Under the pieces are notes generated by a model. The model was not told where the DNA came from. It saw nothing but the letters and a program-made list of their open reading frames with translations, and did no database searches. Source: CAITSH01 sp025356665 (GTDB lineage: Bacteria > Pseudomonadota > Gammaproteobacteria > Burkholderiales > SG8-39). Taken from it: a DNA stretch of 64,000 nucleotides. The position numbers were made by a program, and so were the translations under genes. Shown here piece by piece: positions 38,770 to 48,318 of the stretch. The stretch is taken from the NCBI GenBank assembly GCA_025356665.1, contig JANXRV010000108.1, positions 7,327 through 71,326 on the forward strand, given 5' to 3'. The first letter of the stretch is position 1. The number at the start of each line of letters is the position of its first letter.

Positions 38770-40524
38770 TTAGGCTGAAACGAGGGTGGCGCCGCGCGGT
38801 CCGGCCAGCATGTTGATCTGGCGCTCATGGAAGGCGCGCACACCGGGCCGGTGGGCGATGCTGATGATCGCCGATTGCGGCAGTCGTTCCCGCAATAGCG
38901 CGTACATCGCGTTTTCAAGATGCTCATCGAGCGATGCGGTCGCCTCGTCAAGGAACAGCCAGTCGGGACGCTGGAGCAGGGCGCGCGCGATGGCGAGGCG
39001 TTGTTGTTCCCCCGGACTCAATTGCATGGCCCAGCCCTGGCGTTCGTCAAGGCGCGTTGCCAGGGCTTCCAGCGCGCAAGCGTGCAATGCCGCGGCGATG
39101 TCGGTGTCGGTGAATTGCCCGGCCGTCGCCGGGTAGGACACGGCGTCACGAAGACTGCCCATCGGGATGTAAGGCCGCTGCGGCAGGAACAGCAAGCGCG
39201 CGTCCTTGGGCACGCCGATACGCCCGCTGCCATAGGGCCAGATGCCGGCGAGGGCGCGAAACAGGGTGCTTTTGCCGCTTCCCGAGGGGCCGCTCAGCAG
39301 CACCCGCTCGCCCGGAAGGAACTGGAATGCCGCCCCGTTGAGGATGCACCGGCCTTGGCTTCCGTTTTTGCCCGGCACAGAAAGGGTCAGCGCCAGGGCA
39401 TGAATGCCTGGCGCGGCATCGGCTACCACCTCGAGGCCGCTCGTTTGTGTGGCCTCGGTCGTCGCTGAATTTAGCGCGATATGGAAGCTTAAAAGCCGGT
39501 CGACACTGGCGCGCCAGTTGGCGAGCGTGCCGTAGCTTGAGACGAACCACGACAAGGCCCCCTGCACCTGACCGAAGGCCGAGGCGATTTGCATCAACCC
39601 ACCCAGGGGCATGCTGCCCGAAAGATAGCGCGGCGCGGCGACGATGAACGGGAATATGACCGCGATCTGGCTGTAGGTGGCGGTAAAGCCGGTGAGGTGC
39701 TTGGTGTAGCGCATCAGTTCCCACCAGTTGGTGCGTATGCGCTCGAAGCGGCGCAGCAGACCGTCCTTTTCCGCCGCCTCGCCGCGATACATGGCGACGC
39801 CCTCGGCATTCTCTCGCAGGCGCACCAGGTTAAAGCGAAAGTCCGCCTCGAATCGTTCTTGCTGGAAGTTGAGTCCGATCAGCGGACGACCGACATAGTG
39901 CGTGATAACGCTGCCGGCGAGCGCATAGAGAACCGCCGCCCACACCATATAGCCTGGAACGGTGATTTCGCTTGATCCGAGCATGAATGAAATCGGCCCT
40001 GAAATCGACCAGAGGATGGAGACAAAGGTGACCAGCGTCACAACCGATGAGAGCAAGCCGAAGACGAGCGCCAGGGTGCCGCTGGTAAAGAGTTTGAGAT
40101 CCTCGGCGATGCGCTGGTCCGGGTTGTCGGTGCCCCTGGTATCGAGTTCGATGCGATAGAAAACCTGGTTGCTCATCCAACTTGAGGTGTACTCGCGCGT
40201 TAGCCAGGTGCGCCAGCGCATTTCGAGCATTTGGGTCAGGTAAAGCTTATAGATGGCGCCAGCAATGAATAGCACGGCGAGAAAGGCGAAGTACAGGATC
40301 AGGTCGCGAAAGTCCGCGGCATTCTTTTGCTCCAGGGCGTTATAGAACTCGCGGTTCCAGTCGTTGAAAAGCACGTCAAGGAAAACCAGGCCCAGCGTCA
40401 TCGCGACGATGGCGATGAGCAGCGTCCAGGCGCTGCCGCGCTCCTCTGAGCGCCAGTAGGGGCTGGCGAGTTGCCAGACCCGTGCCGGCAGGTGTCTGGC
40501 CGAAATATGCAGATGCTGGGTCAT
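38770..40524 (-). CDS. SbmA/BacA-like ABC transporter (permease-ATPase fusion)
   Basis: The 584-residue protein joins a SbmA/BacA-like membrane domain (residues about 1-350, including FLDVLFNDWNREFYNALEQK) to an ATPase domain. The ATPase has Walker A LLSGPSGSGKSTLFR, signature LSPGEQQRLAIARAL and Walker B WLFLDEATASLDE. This is the YddA/ABCD-like architecture. Relatives carry peptides, vitamin B12 or long-chain acyl compounds; the substrate is open. It is separate from nnrDE upstream (89 nt). Confidence 0.93.
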   Translation of the reverse strand: MTQHLHISARHLPARVWQLASPYWRSEERGSAWTLLIAIVAMTLGLVFLDVLFNDWNREFYNALEQKNAADFRDLILYFAFLAVLFIAGAIYKLYLTQMLEMRWRTWLTREYTSSWMSNQVFYRIELDTRGTDNPDQRIAEDLKLFTSGTLALVFGLLSSVVTLVTFVSILWSISGPISFMLGSSEITVPGYMVWAAVLYALAGSVITHYVGRPLIGLNFQQERFEADFRFNLVRLRENAEGVAMYRGEAAEKDGLLRRFERIRTNWWELMRYTKHLTGFTATYSQIAVIFPFIVAAPRYLSGSMPLGGLMQIASAFGQVQGALSWFVSSYGTLANWRASVDRLLSFHIALNSATTEATQTSGLEVVADAAPGIHALALTLSVPGKNGSQGRCILNGAAFQFLPGERVLLSGPSGSGKSTLFRALAGIWPYGSGRIGVPKDARLLFLPQRPYIPMGSLRDAVSYPATAGQFTDTDIAAALHACALEALATRLDERQGWAMQLSPGEQQRLAIARALLQRPDWLFLDEATASLDEHLENAMYALLRERLPQSAIISIAHRPGVRAFHERQINMLAGPRGATLVSA

Positions 40525-40613
40525 GCCGGTGGCCTCTCGTTGGTTCGCGAGTCTGGCGCCGGGCGCCGGACTTTGGCAGGGGACGTGTTGCGGTATTGGT
40601 TCTTTTGAGCGGG

Positions 40614-42116
40614 CTAGCGTTCGCCGTTACGGCCTTTGGCCGGTGTGTTGAGCAGTTTGCGTACCTCCTCAATCACCTCGCTGGCGGTGAGGCCGATAGG
40701 GCCGGTGCCTTTGCTGGCTAGGGCATCGGCGGCGGCACCGTGCACGTGCACGGCCAGTAGCAGGGCGGACTCGGCGCTGTAGCCTTGTGCGAGCAAGCTG
40801 CCGGCCAGCCCGGCGAGCACATCGCCCATTCCTGCGCTGGCCATACCGGGATTGCCCGAAGTATTGATCCACCACTTTCCAGCGGGTGTGGCGATGACGC
40901 TGCCGTTACCCTTGAGCAGCACATGGGCGTGCGTGCGCTCGGCCAGGCGTAGCGCCGCTCCAACGCGGTCTGCCTGGATGTCGGCGGTGTCAGTTTGCAG
41001 CAGGCGGGCGGCCTCGGCCGGATGCGGCGTCAGCAGGCTTGGAAACTTCCGCTTGGCCAGGGCCATTTGCAGTGGCCTCTCCGCGGCGATGAGGTTGAGC
41101 GCGTCTGCGTCCAGCGTCAAGGGAATCTCCAGCGCGAGAGCGCGCTTGAGCGCTTTGCTAGCGGCGTCGCGTTTTCCGAGGCCGGGACCGGCGACGAGCG
41201 CGGACAGCCCGCTGTCTTCGAGCAAGGCCGTTGGAGTGCGCAACATCAGCTCCGGTTGGGCGTAGTCGACGCTGGGTGCCTGGTCAGTCAGCAGGCCCAG
41301 CAGCACTTTTCCCGCGCCCGCTTTGAGCGCGGCGCGTCCTGCGAGCAGCGCGGCCCCGACCATGCCGCTGCAGCCCCCCAGTATTCCCAGGCTGCCGGCC
41401 CTGCCTTTGTGAAAGTTACGCGGCCGTGTTTGCAGAAGGCCAAGCACACGCCCATCGAGCAGGTGCCCCTGCGCGGATAAAATCGTCGCGGCATCCAATC
41501 CCAGGCTGGCAACGCGCAGGTTGCCGCACAGGTCGGGGCCGTCTAGGGTCAGCAGTCCGGGTTTTAGTGCGAGAAAGGTGATGGTGTGCGTCGCCCTGAT
41601 CACGCTCCCGAGTGCACGGCCGGTATCGGCGTCAAGCCCGCTCGGGCAGTCGAGTGCGAGTATGCGGCTGCCCCGATGGCCAAGCGTATTGGCGGTATTG
41701 ACTAGGTCGGCGTGAATGCCAGAGAGCGGACGCGTCAGGCCGATACCAAAAAGTCCGTCTATGACCAGGCAAAATTGTGTTTCGGACGGAATAGTGTCGC
41801 TCAGCCCGCCCCCTGCGTCCTGCCACTTTGCTAATGCCGCACGGGCATCTGGCGGCAGTTTGTCGCGCTCACCGGCAAACACCACGCAGACGCGGTAGAA
41901 CCAGCTTTTGAGGTGGACGGCGGCCTCGAAGGCGTCGCCCCCGTTGTTGCCGGGCCCGGCCAGTACCAGCACATCCTTGCCTGTTGCCAATTCGCGCGCG
42001 AGTTCGGCAGCGGCGAGTCCGGCCCGTGCCATCAGCGGCGTTGCCGATGGGGCGGCCTGCTCCAGGGCGCGGATACCGGTCGATTGATAAAGAGGCAGTA
42101 GAATGGGATTGATCAT
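40614..42116 (-). CDS. nnrDE: bifunctional NAD(P)HX epimerase/dehydratase
   Basis: The 500-residue repair enzyme restores hydrated NADH/NADPH. The N-terminal YjeF_N epimerase domain has LVLAGPGNNGGDAFEAA. The C-terminal ADP-dependent dehydratase domain has NTSGNPGMASAGMGDVLAGLA (glycine-rich, catalytic Asp) and LTPHPAEAARLL. It has the full-length bacterial fusion. It is probably the first gene of a leftward unit; the divergent transporter-protein gene begins 254 nt away. Confidence 0.95.
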   Translation of the reverse strand: MINPILLPLYQSTGIRALEQAAPSATPLMARAGLAAAELARELATGKDVLVLAGPGNNGGDAFEAAVHLKSWFYRVCVVFAGERDKLPPDARAALAKWQDAGGGLSDTIPSETQFCLVIDGLFGIGLTRPLSGIHADLVNTANTLGHRGSRILALDCPSGLDADTGRALGSVIRATHTITFLALKPGLLTLDGPDLCGNLRVASLGLDAATILSAQGHLLDGRVLGLLQTRPRNFHKGRAGSLGILGGCSGMVGAALLAGRAALKAGAGKVLLGLLTDQAPSVDYAQPELMLRTPTALLEDSGLSALVAGPGLGKRDAASKALKRALALEIPLTLDADALNLIAAERPLQMALAKRKFPSLLTPHPAEAARLLQTDTADIQADRVGAALRLAERTHAHVLLKGNGSVIATPAGKWWINTSGNPGMASAGMGDVLAGLAGSLLAQGYSAESALLLAVHVHGAAADALASKGTGPIGLTASEVIEEVRKLLNTPAKGRNGER

Positions 42117-42370
42117 GCAGGGTCAGAATCGCTTCGAAACCGCTCAATGATAACGCGGGGACGGGCCTTTCGCTCCTTGCCATCGCGCGCTGTTATTTTT
42201 GGCAACATGGGCTACAAAATCGCCCGCCTTTGCCACGGGGGCATCGGCGACCGGCCTGGTCGGTTTGGACGGAGCAAACGCTGTGGGCTGATGGCGGTGA
42301 GGTTCTTTGATTGATGAACGAGCAGACCGGCGACGCAACGCACGGTCGGCCAAATGAGGAGAAGAAAATC

Positions 42371-43354
42371 ATGAGTGTGTTATCAAAATGGTTTGGTTTG
42401 TTGCTCCCTGCCCTGTTTGCCGTCGCGTCCGCCTCGCTGGCTCTGGCGCAGGACTATCCGAACAAGCCGATCAAACTCATCGTCGGCTTCGCCGCAGGTG
42501 GTCCGACCGATGTGATTGCGCGCGTGATGGCGCAGGATATGAGTTTGTCGCTGGGGCAGTCGGTGATTGTCGAGAACAGACCCGGTGCCAATGCCATTAT
42601 TGCAACCGAGGCGGTTGCACGTGCGGCGCCCGATGGCTACACCATATTGTTTTCGTCCCTTTCGCTGCTGGTCAATCCGCTGCTCGTCGACAGCAAAGCC
42701 AAGTATGACCCGTTCCGCGACTTTGCCCCTATCGGCAACGCCGCGCTGCTGCCGATGATCGTGGTGACGGCCGCAGGGTCACCGTACAACTCAATGCGGG
42801 AGTTGGTCGCCCTCGCCAAGTCCAAATCGGGCGAGGTGAGTTACGGCACATCAGGAATTGGCGGTTCTTCCCATCTTGCCGGTGCCATGTTGGAGAACAT
42901 GACCGGCACAAAAATGATCAATGTGCCGTTTAAGGGTAATGGTCCTGCGCTGGGCGAAGTGATGGCGGGCAGGGTTAATTTCATGTTTTACCCCGTCGTC
43001 GGTATCGCCGATCAGATCGCCGGCAAAAAGCTCAAGGCGTTGGCGCTGGGTATGGTCAAACCGAGCGCCGATTTTCCCGGGGTTCCGACCATGGCGGATG
43101 CCGGCTTTGCCGGGCTGGAAGCCACCGCCCCCTGGGTGGGCATGCTCGCGCCGGCCGGTACGCCCGCGACAATCATCAACAGGCTCTCGGGCGAAATGCG
43201 CAAATCCTTGTCGCGTCCTGAAACCGTGGAGCGGATGAGGGGGCTGGGTGCGCTTGTCGTCACTGATACGCCGGCTGAATTTGCCGCATTCCTGAGAAAG
43301 GATAATGAGCGCTGGGAGCGCGTCATCAAGGCATCAGGCGTAAAGGCGGAATGA
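42371..43354 (+). CDS. Bug/TctC-family periplasmic binding protein
   Basis: The 327-residue protein has a signal peptide (LPALFAVASASLALAQ) and then DYPNKPIKLIVGFAAGGPTDV, the hallmark of tripartite tricarboxylate transporter receptors. It also has VENRPGANAIIATE and VSYGTSGIGGSSHLAGAMLE. It would bind a small carboxylate in the periplasm. No tctA/tctB membrane genes are in the window, so it is an orphan receptor, as is common in Burkholderiales and relatives. An AGGAGAAG element precedes the ATG. It converges on the TRAP operon. Confidence 0.92.
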   Translation: MSVLSKWFGLLLPALFAVASASLALAQDYPNKPIKLIVGFAAGGPTDVIARVMAQDMSLSLGQSVIVENRPGANAIIATEAVARAAPDGYTILFSSLSLLVNPLLVDSKAKYDPFRDFAPIGNAALLPMIVVTAAGSPYNSMRELVALAKSKSGEVSYGTSGIGGSSHLAGAMLENMTGTKMINVPFKGNGPALGEVMAGRVNFMFYPVVGIADQIAGKKLKALALGMVKPSADFPGVPTMADAGFAGLEATAPWVGMLAPAGTPATIINRLSGEMRKSLSRPETVERMRGLGALVVTDTPAEFAAFLRKDNERWERVIKASGVKAE

Positions 43355-43373
43355 CTCGCCACAAGAGGGCGAG
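43355..43373. terminator. weak hairpin between convergent genes
   Basis: CTCGCC and GGCGAG pair with a 7-nt loop, then CTTCTT. It may help end the binding-protein transcript. Confidence 0.4.
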
Positions 43374-43378
43374 GCTTC

Positions 43379-44689
43379 TTACTTGCTGGCGCCCATGACG
43401 TAATCCGGGAACCAGGTCACGGTCGCCGGGAATACCGTGATCACGCCGATGCAAATCACCAGACAGACAAAAAATGGTATCGAGCACTTGGCGATGTAAT
43501 TGCTGTCCTTGCCGGTCATGTTTTGCAGCACAAAGAGGTTGAATCCCACAGGCGGGGTTACCTCGGCAATTTCCACCAGCAGCACGATGAATATGCCAAA
43601 CCACACCAGGTCGAACCCCGCCTTCTGGATCATCGGCAGCACAACCGTGGCGGTGAGCACGATCATCGAGATGCCGTCCAGCGCCGTCCCGAGCAGGATG
43701 TACAGAATGCACAGCACGCCGATCAGCGAATAGGGGCTCAGGCCCATCGAGCCGACCCACTCTGCCAGTGCACGCGGGATGCCGGTAAAGGCCATGGTCA
43801 TGCTGAGGAAGGACGCGCCGGCGAGGATGAACATGATCATGCACGACACGCGCGTGGCGCCCATCAGGCTGTCGAGGAAGTTCTGCCACGTCAGCGATTT
43901 GCTCCACCAGGCGATGGCGAGCGAGCCGAGGACGCCGAAGGCGGCGCACTCGGTAGCGGTGGCCCATCCGGCGATCAGCACCCAGACGATGAACACGATC
44001 AGCAGGGTGCATGGGATCAGGTTGCCGGACTTGCGCAGCTTTTCCATGAAACTCATGTCCGCATCCGGCGGCGGCGTTTTTTCCGGATTGCGTATGGCCC
44101 ACCAGACGATGTAGCCGGAAAACAGCGCCATCAGGATGAAGCCCGGAATGAAGCCGGCGAGAAAAATGCGGATGATGGACGCATCGGCCGCAACGGCATA
44201 GACGACCATGGTGATGGAAGGCGGGATCAGTATGCCCAGGGTTCCAGCGGTGGCGAGTGATCCGAGCGCGATTTTTTCATCGTAACCGCGCTTCATCAGT
44301 TCGGGCAGGGCGACCTTGGCGATGGTGGCGCAGGTCGCGGCCGAGGAGCCGGACACCGAGCCGAAAATGCCGCAGCCCAGGATGGTGGTGTGCATCAACC
44401 GGCCCGGCACCTTGTTCAGCCAGGGCGACAGGCCTTCGAACATTTCTTCCGAGAGCTTGGTACGAAACAGGATTTCGCCCATCCAGATGAACATGGGCAG
44501 CGCGGCAAGCGTCCAGGATGCGTTGGAGCCCCAGAACGCCGTGAACAGATTTTTACCCGGTGGCGTGTTGGTAAAAAACGCCATGCCTATCCAGCCGCAA
44601 ATGGCGAGGGTCATGGCGATCCACACGCCGCCCGACAGCAGCAGGAACATCAGGAACAGCAATAAGCCGCCTATCTGGACGAGTTCCAT
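43379..44689 (-). CDS. dctM: TRAP transporter large permease (DctM)
   Basis: The 436-residue polytopic protein (about 12 hydrophobic segments) matches DctM, the ion-coupled channel subunit of TRAP transporters. Family segments are ILGCGIFGSVSGSSAATCAT, IALGSLATAGTLGILIPPSI, and the C-terminal VEIAEVTPPVGFNLFVLQNM. It works with DctQ (6 nt upstream) and DctP (further upstream). These three leftward genes form a complete TRAP system for a carboxylate-type compound. Confidence 0.96.
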   Translation of the reverse strand: MELVQIGGLLLFLMFLLLSGGVWIAMTLAICGWIGMAFFTNTPPGKNLFTAFWGSNASWTLAALPMFIWMGEILFRTKLSEEMFEGLSPWLNKVPGRLMHTTILGCGIFGSVSGSSAATCATIAKVALPELMKRGYDEKIALGSLATAGTLGILIPPSITMVVYAVAADASIIRIFLAGFIPGFILMALFSGYIVWWAIRNPEKTPPPDADMSFMEKLRKSGNLIPCTLLIVFIVWVLIAGWATATECAAFGVLGSLAIAWWSKSLTWQNFLDSLMGATRVSCMIMFILAGASFLSMTMAFTGIPRALAEWVGSMGLSPYSLIGVLCILYILLGTALDGISMIVLTATVVLPMIQKAGFDLVWFGIFIVLLVEIAEVTPPVGFNLFVLQNMTGKDSNYIAKCSIPFFVCLVICIGVITVFPATVTWFPDYVMGASK

Positions 44690-44695
44690 ATCTGG

Positions 44696-45229
44696 CTAGA
44701 CGTCCTCGGTAAAGTCGCCGCGCGCATGCCGTTCCTCGACCGCGAGGACATAGCCGGGGCGGTTGCCGCGCAATACGGTCACCAACTCATCGAGCACGGC
44801 GACCAGCAGCAAAATGGCGCCGACGACAAAACTCATTTGCGGCACCCACAACGATACGACGATGAGGCCGTTGGACATGTCGTGGAACAGCCAGCTCTCG
44901 TAGGTGAATTTGCACGCCCAGAAAGCGAGGTAGCCGACGAAGGTGGTGGCGATGGAAAGCGAGATGATTTCAAAAACGTGCCGTGGGCGCGGGCCAAGAT
45001 TTTCAAGGAGCAGGCCGACGCGCACAAAATCGCCGCGCTTGAAAGTATGCGCCATGCCCAGAAAGGCCGATGCGGCGCAAAACCAGGCGACGAGGTCATC
45101 CGAGCCACCGGTGCGTAATCCAAATTCGCGCATGGCGCTGGCACCCACCATCACGACGAAAATCGCGAATACAAAAAACGCCGCGAGATAGCCCGCGGCG
45201 TCGTAGAGAAAGTCCAGGGTACGGCGCAT
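44696..45229 (-). CDS. dctQ: TRAP transporter small permease (DctQ)
   Basis: The 177-residue protein has four hydrophobic helices and the DctQ-like segment RTGGSDDLVAWFCAASAFLG, then MAHTFKRGDFVRVGLLLENL. It pairs with DctM in the membrane. It is 30 nt downstream of dctP. The end carries a charged cytosolic tail (VEERHARGDFTEDV). Confidence 0.93.
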   Translation of the reverse strand: MRRTLDFLYDAAGYLAAFFVFAIFVVMVGASAMREFGLRTGGSDDLVAWFCAASAFLGMAHTFKRGDFVRVGLLLENLGPRPRHVFEIISLSIATTFVGYLAFWACKFTYESWLFHDMSNGLIVVSLWVPQMSFVVGAILLLVAVLDELVTVLRGNRPGYVLAVEERHARGDFTEDV

Positions 45230-45259
45230 GTTGTTGTTATGGCGTCGCCGTACGCCGGA

Positions 45260-46231
45260 TCACATCTTGCGGAAGGCGTCGACCGCGGCCTGGCCGTCGG
45301 GGCCGGCTTTTTTCAGCCAGTCCTGCAGCATGGTGTCGCCGACTTTTTTCAGGTCCGAGCTGAGCTGGGCACTGGGCTTGTGGATGGTCATGCCATTTTT
45401 GGCAAGCTGCTCGAAATACCAGCCGTTTTTTTCCTGGGAGATCTTCCAGCCGCGCGCCTCGGATTCAGCCGCAACCTTGAGCAGCGCGTCCTGCGTTGCT
45501 TTGTCGAGGGCGTCGAAAGCCTTCTGGTTGACGATGATGGCGTTCTTGGGCAGCCAGGCCTGGGTGTCGTAGAAATTTTTGATGTATTCGAAGGTCTTGG
45601 TGTCAAAGCCGGTCGAGCCCGAGGACATGTAGGAGTCACATACGCCGGTGGCGAGGGCCTGGGTGAGTTCGGCGGCCTGCACCGTCACCGGTTGTGCACC
45701 GACCAGCTCTGCGATTTTCGCGGTCGCCGGGCTGTAGGCGCGCCATTTCAGGCCTTTCATGTCGGCGGCGCTGGCGAGCGGCTTCTTGGAGTAGATGCCC
45801 TGCGGCGGCCATGGCACCGTGAACAGCAGCTTCACGCCCTGCGCGGCGAGGAGTTTTTCCAGCACCGGCTTGGAGGCCTTGTACAGCTTTTGTGAGTCGG
45901 TGTAGCTTGTGGCAAGGAAGGGCACGCCATCGAGGCCGAACAGCGCATTTTCATTTTCAAAGTTCACCATCAGGATTTCGCCGGCCTGGGCCTGGCCGCC
46001 TTGCACCGCGCGTTTGATTTCCGGCGCCTTGAAGAGGGACGCGTTGGCGTGGACCTGGATCTTCAGCTTGCCGCCGGTGGCCTTTTCCACGTCATTGGCG
46101 AACTGCTGCACGTTTTCGGTGTGGAAGTTGCCGGTGGCGTAGGCCGTGGGCAGGTCCCACTTGGTTTGTGCGGTGGCAAGGCCGCTGGCAAAGCCCAAGG
46201 CGGTGATGATTGCAAATTTCCTGAACAGCAT
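45260..46231 (-). CDS. dctP: TRAP transporter solute-binding protein (DctP)
   Basis: The 323-residue periplasmic protein has a signal peptide (ITALGFASGLATAQ). The mature part TKWDLPTAYATGNFHTENVQQ begins the DctP fold. An Arg in LKWRAYSPATAKIAELVGAQ is positioned as the carboxylate-binding Arg of TRAP receptors. The AAGGGAGACG upstream is a strong ribosome-binding site. It belongs to the branch of which Bordetella DctP6/DctP7 bind pyroglutamate; similarity to those is inferred from memory, not measured. A second binding protein without signal peptide is encoded at 49671. Confidence 0.94.
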   Translation of the reverse strand: MLFRKFAIITALGFASGLATAQTKWDLPTAYATGNFHTENVQQFANDVEKATGGKLKIQVHANASLFKAPEIKRAVQGGQAQAGEILMVNFENENALFGLDGVPFLATSYTDSQKLYKASKPVLEKLLAAQGVKLLFTVPWPPQGIYSKKPLASAADMKGLKWRAYSPATAKIAELVGAQPVTVQAAELTQALATGVCDSYMSSGSTGFDTKTFEYIKNFYDTQAWLPKNAIIVNQKAFDALDKATQDALLKVAAESEARGWKISQEKNGWYFEQLAKNGMTIHKPSAQLSSDLKKVGDTMLQDWLKKAGPDGQAAVDAFRKM

Positions 46232-46462
46232 GATCGTCTCCCTTGATTTTGGGCCCGGGCTTGATGCGCCGAGTCCGGCACAGTGTGTCAGACGGTCCGT
46301 ATGCGCGTCAATCCGGACAACTGTTTGTACGCGCTGCGGGATGTTTGCGGGTGTCGAGCGTGTTGCGAAAGTGGAAGGACGATATCGGCACCGTGGCAAA
46401 AGGTCAACAATTGCGTGGACGCGGGGCATTTTTGGCGGGCTTGCCCGCATAAGCTGCGTTGT

Positions 46463-47566
46463 TCAGTCGGCGAGCAAGCCGGCGACCAGATCGGCGAGCG
46501 CCAGCGAGGCCGTCAGCCCGGGTGATTCGATGCCGAAGAGGTTGACGAGGCCGGGTACGCCATGGTCGCGCGGACCTTCGATCATGAAGTCGCGGGCCGG
46601 CTCCGAGGGCGCCTGGATTTTCGGCCGGATGCCGCTGTAGCCCGGCGACAAGGCGCCGTCCTTGAGGTCCGGCCAGTAGGTGCGGATAGCGGCATAGAAT
46701 TTTTCCGCCCGCTGCGGATCGACGGTGTATTCGATCTTGTCTATCCATTCCACATCGGGACCGAAGCGCGCCTGGCCGGCGAGGTCCAGCGTCACATGCA
46801 CACCGAGGCCGGCCGCCTCGGGTATGGGATAGATCAGGCGCGAAAAGGGCGCGCGGCCGGCGAGGGCATAGTAATTGCCCTTGCAGTAATAGCTTGGTGG
46901 CACGTGGGCCGCTGGGAAGTCCTCCAGGCTTGCCGCAACTTTTGGGGCGTGTAGTCCTGCGCTGTTGACGACGCGGCGCGCCAGCAATTGCATCGGTTGC
47001 TCGCCACCGACCTCGAGGAGGATACCGTCGTCTTGCACGCGGCCGCCACTGACCGGTCCGGTAAAGGCCAGCATGGCGCCGTGCGCTTCGGCATCCCCTT
47101 GGTAGGCGAGCATCAGGCCGTGGCTGTCGATAATGCCGGTCGAGGGCGAGTGGAGCGCTGCCACGCAGTGCACCGCCGGTTCCATGTCGCGCACGCTCGC
47201 AAGGTCCACGGGTGCGAGATCAGTCACGCCATTGGCTCGCCCTTGTGCCAGGATTTTTTCCAGTTGAGGAATTTGCGCCACCGAGGTGGCGACGATCAGC
47301 TTGCCGCAGCGCTGGTGGCTGACGCCATGATCGGCGCAATAGGCGTAGAGCTGTTGCCTGCCCGCCACGCACAGCCGCGCCTTGAGCGAGCCCTTGGGAT
47401 AGTAGATGCCGGCGTGAATGACTTCCGAATTACGCGAACTGGTGTGCGTGCCTATGGCGTTTTCGGCCTCAAGCACAATGACTTCGCGCCCGGCCATGGC
47501 AAGGGCACGGGCCACGGCAAGACCCACCACCCCGGCGCCTATGACAACGGTGTCAACCTGCTCCAT
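46463..47566 (-). CDS. FAD-dependent 2-hydroxyglutarate oxidase-like protein (LhgO family)
   Basis: The 367-residue flavoprotein has the FAD-binding VVIGAGVVGLAVARALA and then the LhgO-type segment RNSEVIHAGIYYPKGSLKARLC. The substrate domain has STGIIDSHGLMLAYQGDAE, and the C terminus has GIESPGLTASLALADLVA. LhgO oxidises L-2-hydroxyglutarate to 2-oxoglutarate and passes electrons to the quinone pool. Similar D-amino-acid-oxidase folds act on other hydroxy or amino acids, so the substrate is not sure. It stands in one leftward block with DUF2848, 19 nt upstream. Confidence 0.9.
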   Translation of the reverse strand: MEQVDTVVIGAGVVGLAVARALAMAGREVIVLEAENAIGTHTSSRNSEVIHAGIYYPKGSLKARLCVAGRQQLYAYCADHGVSHQRCGKLIVATSVAQIPQLEKILAQGRANGVTDLAPVDLASVRDMEPAVHCVAALHSPSTGIIDSHGLMLAYQGDAEAHGAMLAFTGPVSGGRVQDDGILLEVGGEQPMQLLARRVVNSAGLHAPKVAASLEDFPAAHVPPSYYCKGNYYALAGRAPFSRLIYPIPEAAGLGVHVTLDLAGQARFGPDVEWIDKIEYTVDPQRAEKFYAAIRTYWPDLKDGALSPGYSGIRPKIQAPSEPARDFMIEGPRDHGVPGLVNLFGIESPGLTASLALADLVAGLLAD

Positions 47567-47585
47567 CGATGGGTTTTAGCTGGGG

Positions 47586-48278
47586 TCAGGCGACGAGGGC
47601 AAGATCCTGTACGGCGTAGCCGAGCGCGATGCTGCGCCCGAGCACTGGGTCGTGCAGCTCCATCTCGAAGCGCGGCGCCGGACGCACGCCGCCGATTGCG
47701 GCGAGCGTGCCGCAAAACAGGACGGTGCCGTCTGCCAGTTTTGCGCCGCCGGTGTACTTGTTAATTATATCCAGATGCGGGCGCATCGCCGCGAGCGTGC
47801 CATCCTGGTAGGGCGTGCGTTTGCCATTTTCAATAATATGCGAGCGCAACACCAGCTTGTCCCAGTGGGGCAGCACGTCGCTCACGCGCCACAGCGTGCG
47901 GCCGAGCATTTTTGCGCACACCTGCTTTGAAATCGCCACGGAATAGGCCTCGGTCTTGCGGTCGGTGTGGTCTGAGCCGGCGGTCACCCATAGTTCGCCA
48001 TCCATGGCGACGAGCACGAACTCGGCTTCTCCGGATGTATTGGGGCCGACCACCTGCATGGTGTCGCCTTGCAGCGCCTGGTTGACGGCGCCCATGTAGT
48101 ACAGGGGCGTCTTGGAGGGCGCCGGCACGCCCAGCGCTTTTAGTTCCTCGATGTGGTGGTGTACGGCCGCCTCGTCGCGCGCCGTCCAGCCGCCTATGAC
48201 CAGGCTTTTGACGACGAAGCTGCGTGAATCGGTTCCGGTCGGGGTGATGCAGTCAAACTGAAGGACGGTGGTTTGCAT
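47586..48278 (-). CDS. DUF2848 family protein
   Basis: The 230-residue protein matches the DUF2848 family, with PLYYMGAVNQALQGDTMQVV, ELWVTAGSDHTDRKTEAYSV and LFCGTLAAIGGVRPAPRFEM. The fold appears related to fumarylacetoacetate-hydrolase-like proteins: the HTDRKTEA and G-T-L-A-A-I-G-G segments recall FAH metal/active sites. So a hydrolase or decarboxylase role is possible. The start at 48278 (MQTTVLQFDCIT) is preferred because the frame up to 48332 adds no family sequence. It lies between the oxidase and the DUF1445 gene. Confidence 0.85.
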   Translation of the reverse strand: MQTTVLQFDCITPTGTDSRSFVVKSLVIGGWTARDEAAVHHHIEELKALGVPAPSKTPLYYMGAVNQALQGDTMQVVGPNTSGEAEFVLVAMDGELWVTAGSDHTDRKTEAYSVAISKQVCAKMLGRTLWRVSDVLPHWDKLVLRSHIIENGKRTPYQDGTLAAMRPHLDIINKYTGGAKLADGTVLFCGTLAAIGGVRPAPRFEMELHDPVLGRSIALGYAVQDLALVA

Positions 48279-48318
48279 GGTCTGGGGTCTGTGAAAAAGT
48301 TGCGATGGGTTGAGGGGC

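Noticed and set aside
40482..40721. Small plus-strand frame upstream of nnrDE
   Set aside because: It is antisense to the ABC transporter start and nnrDE end and has no supporting signal.
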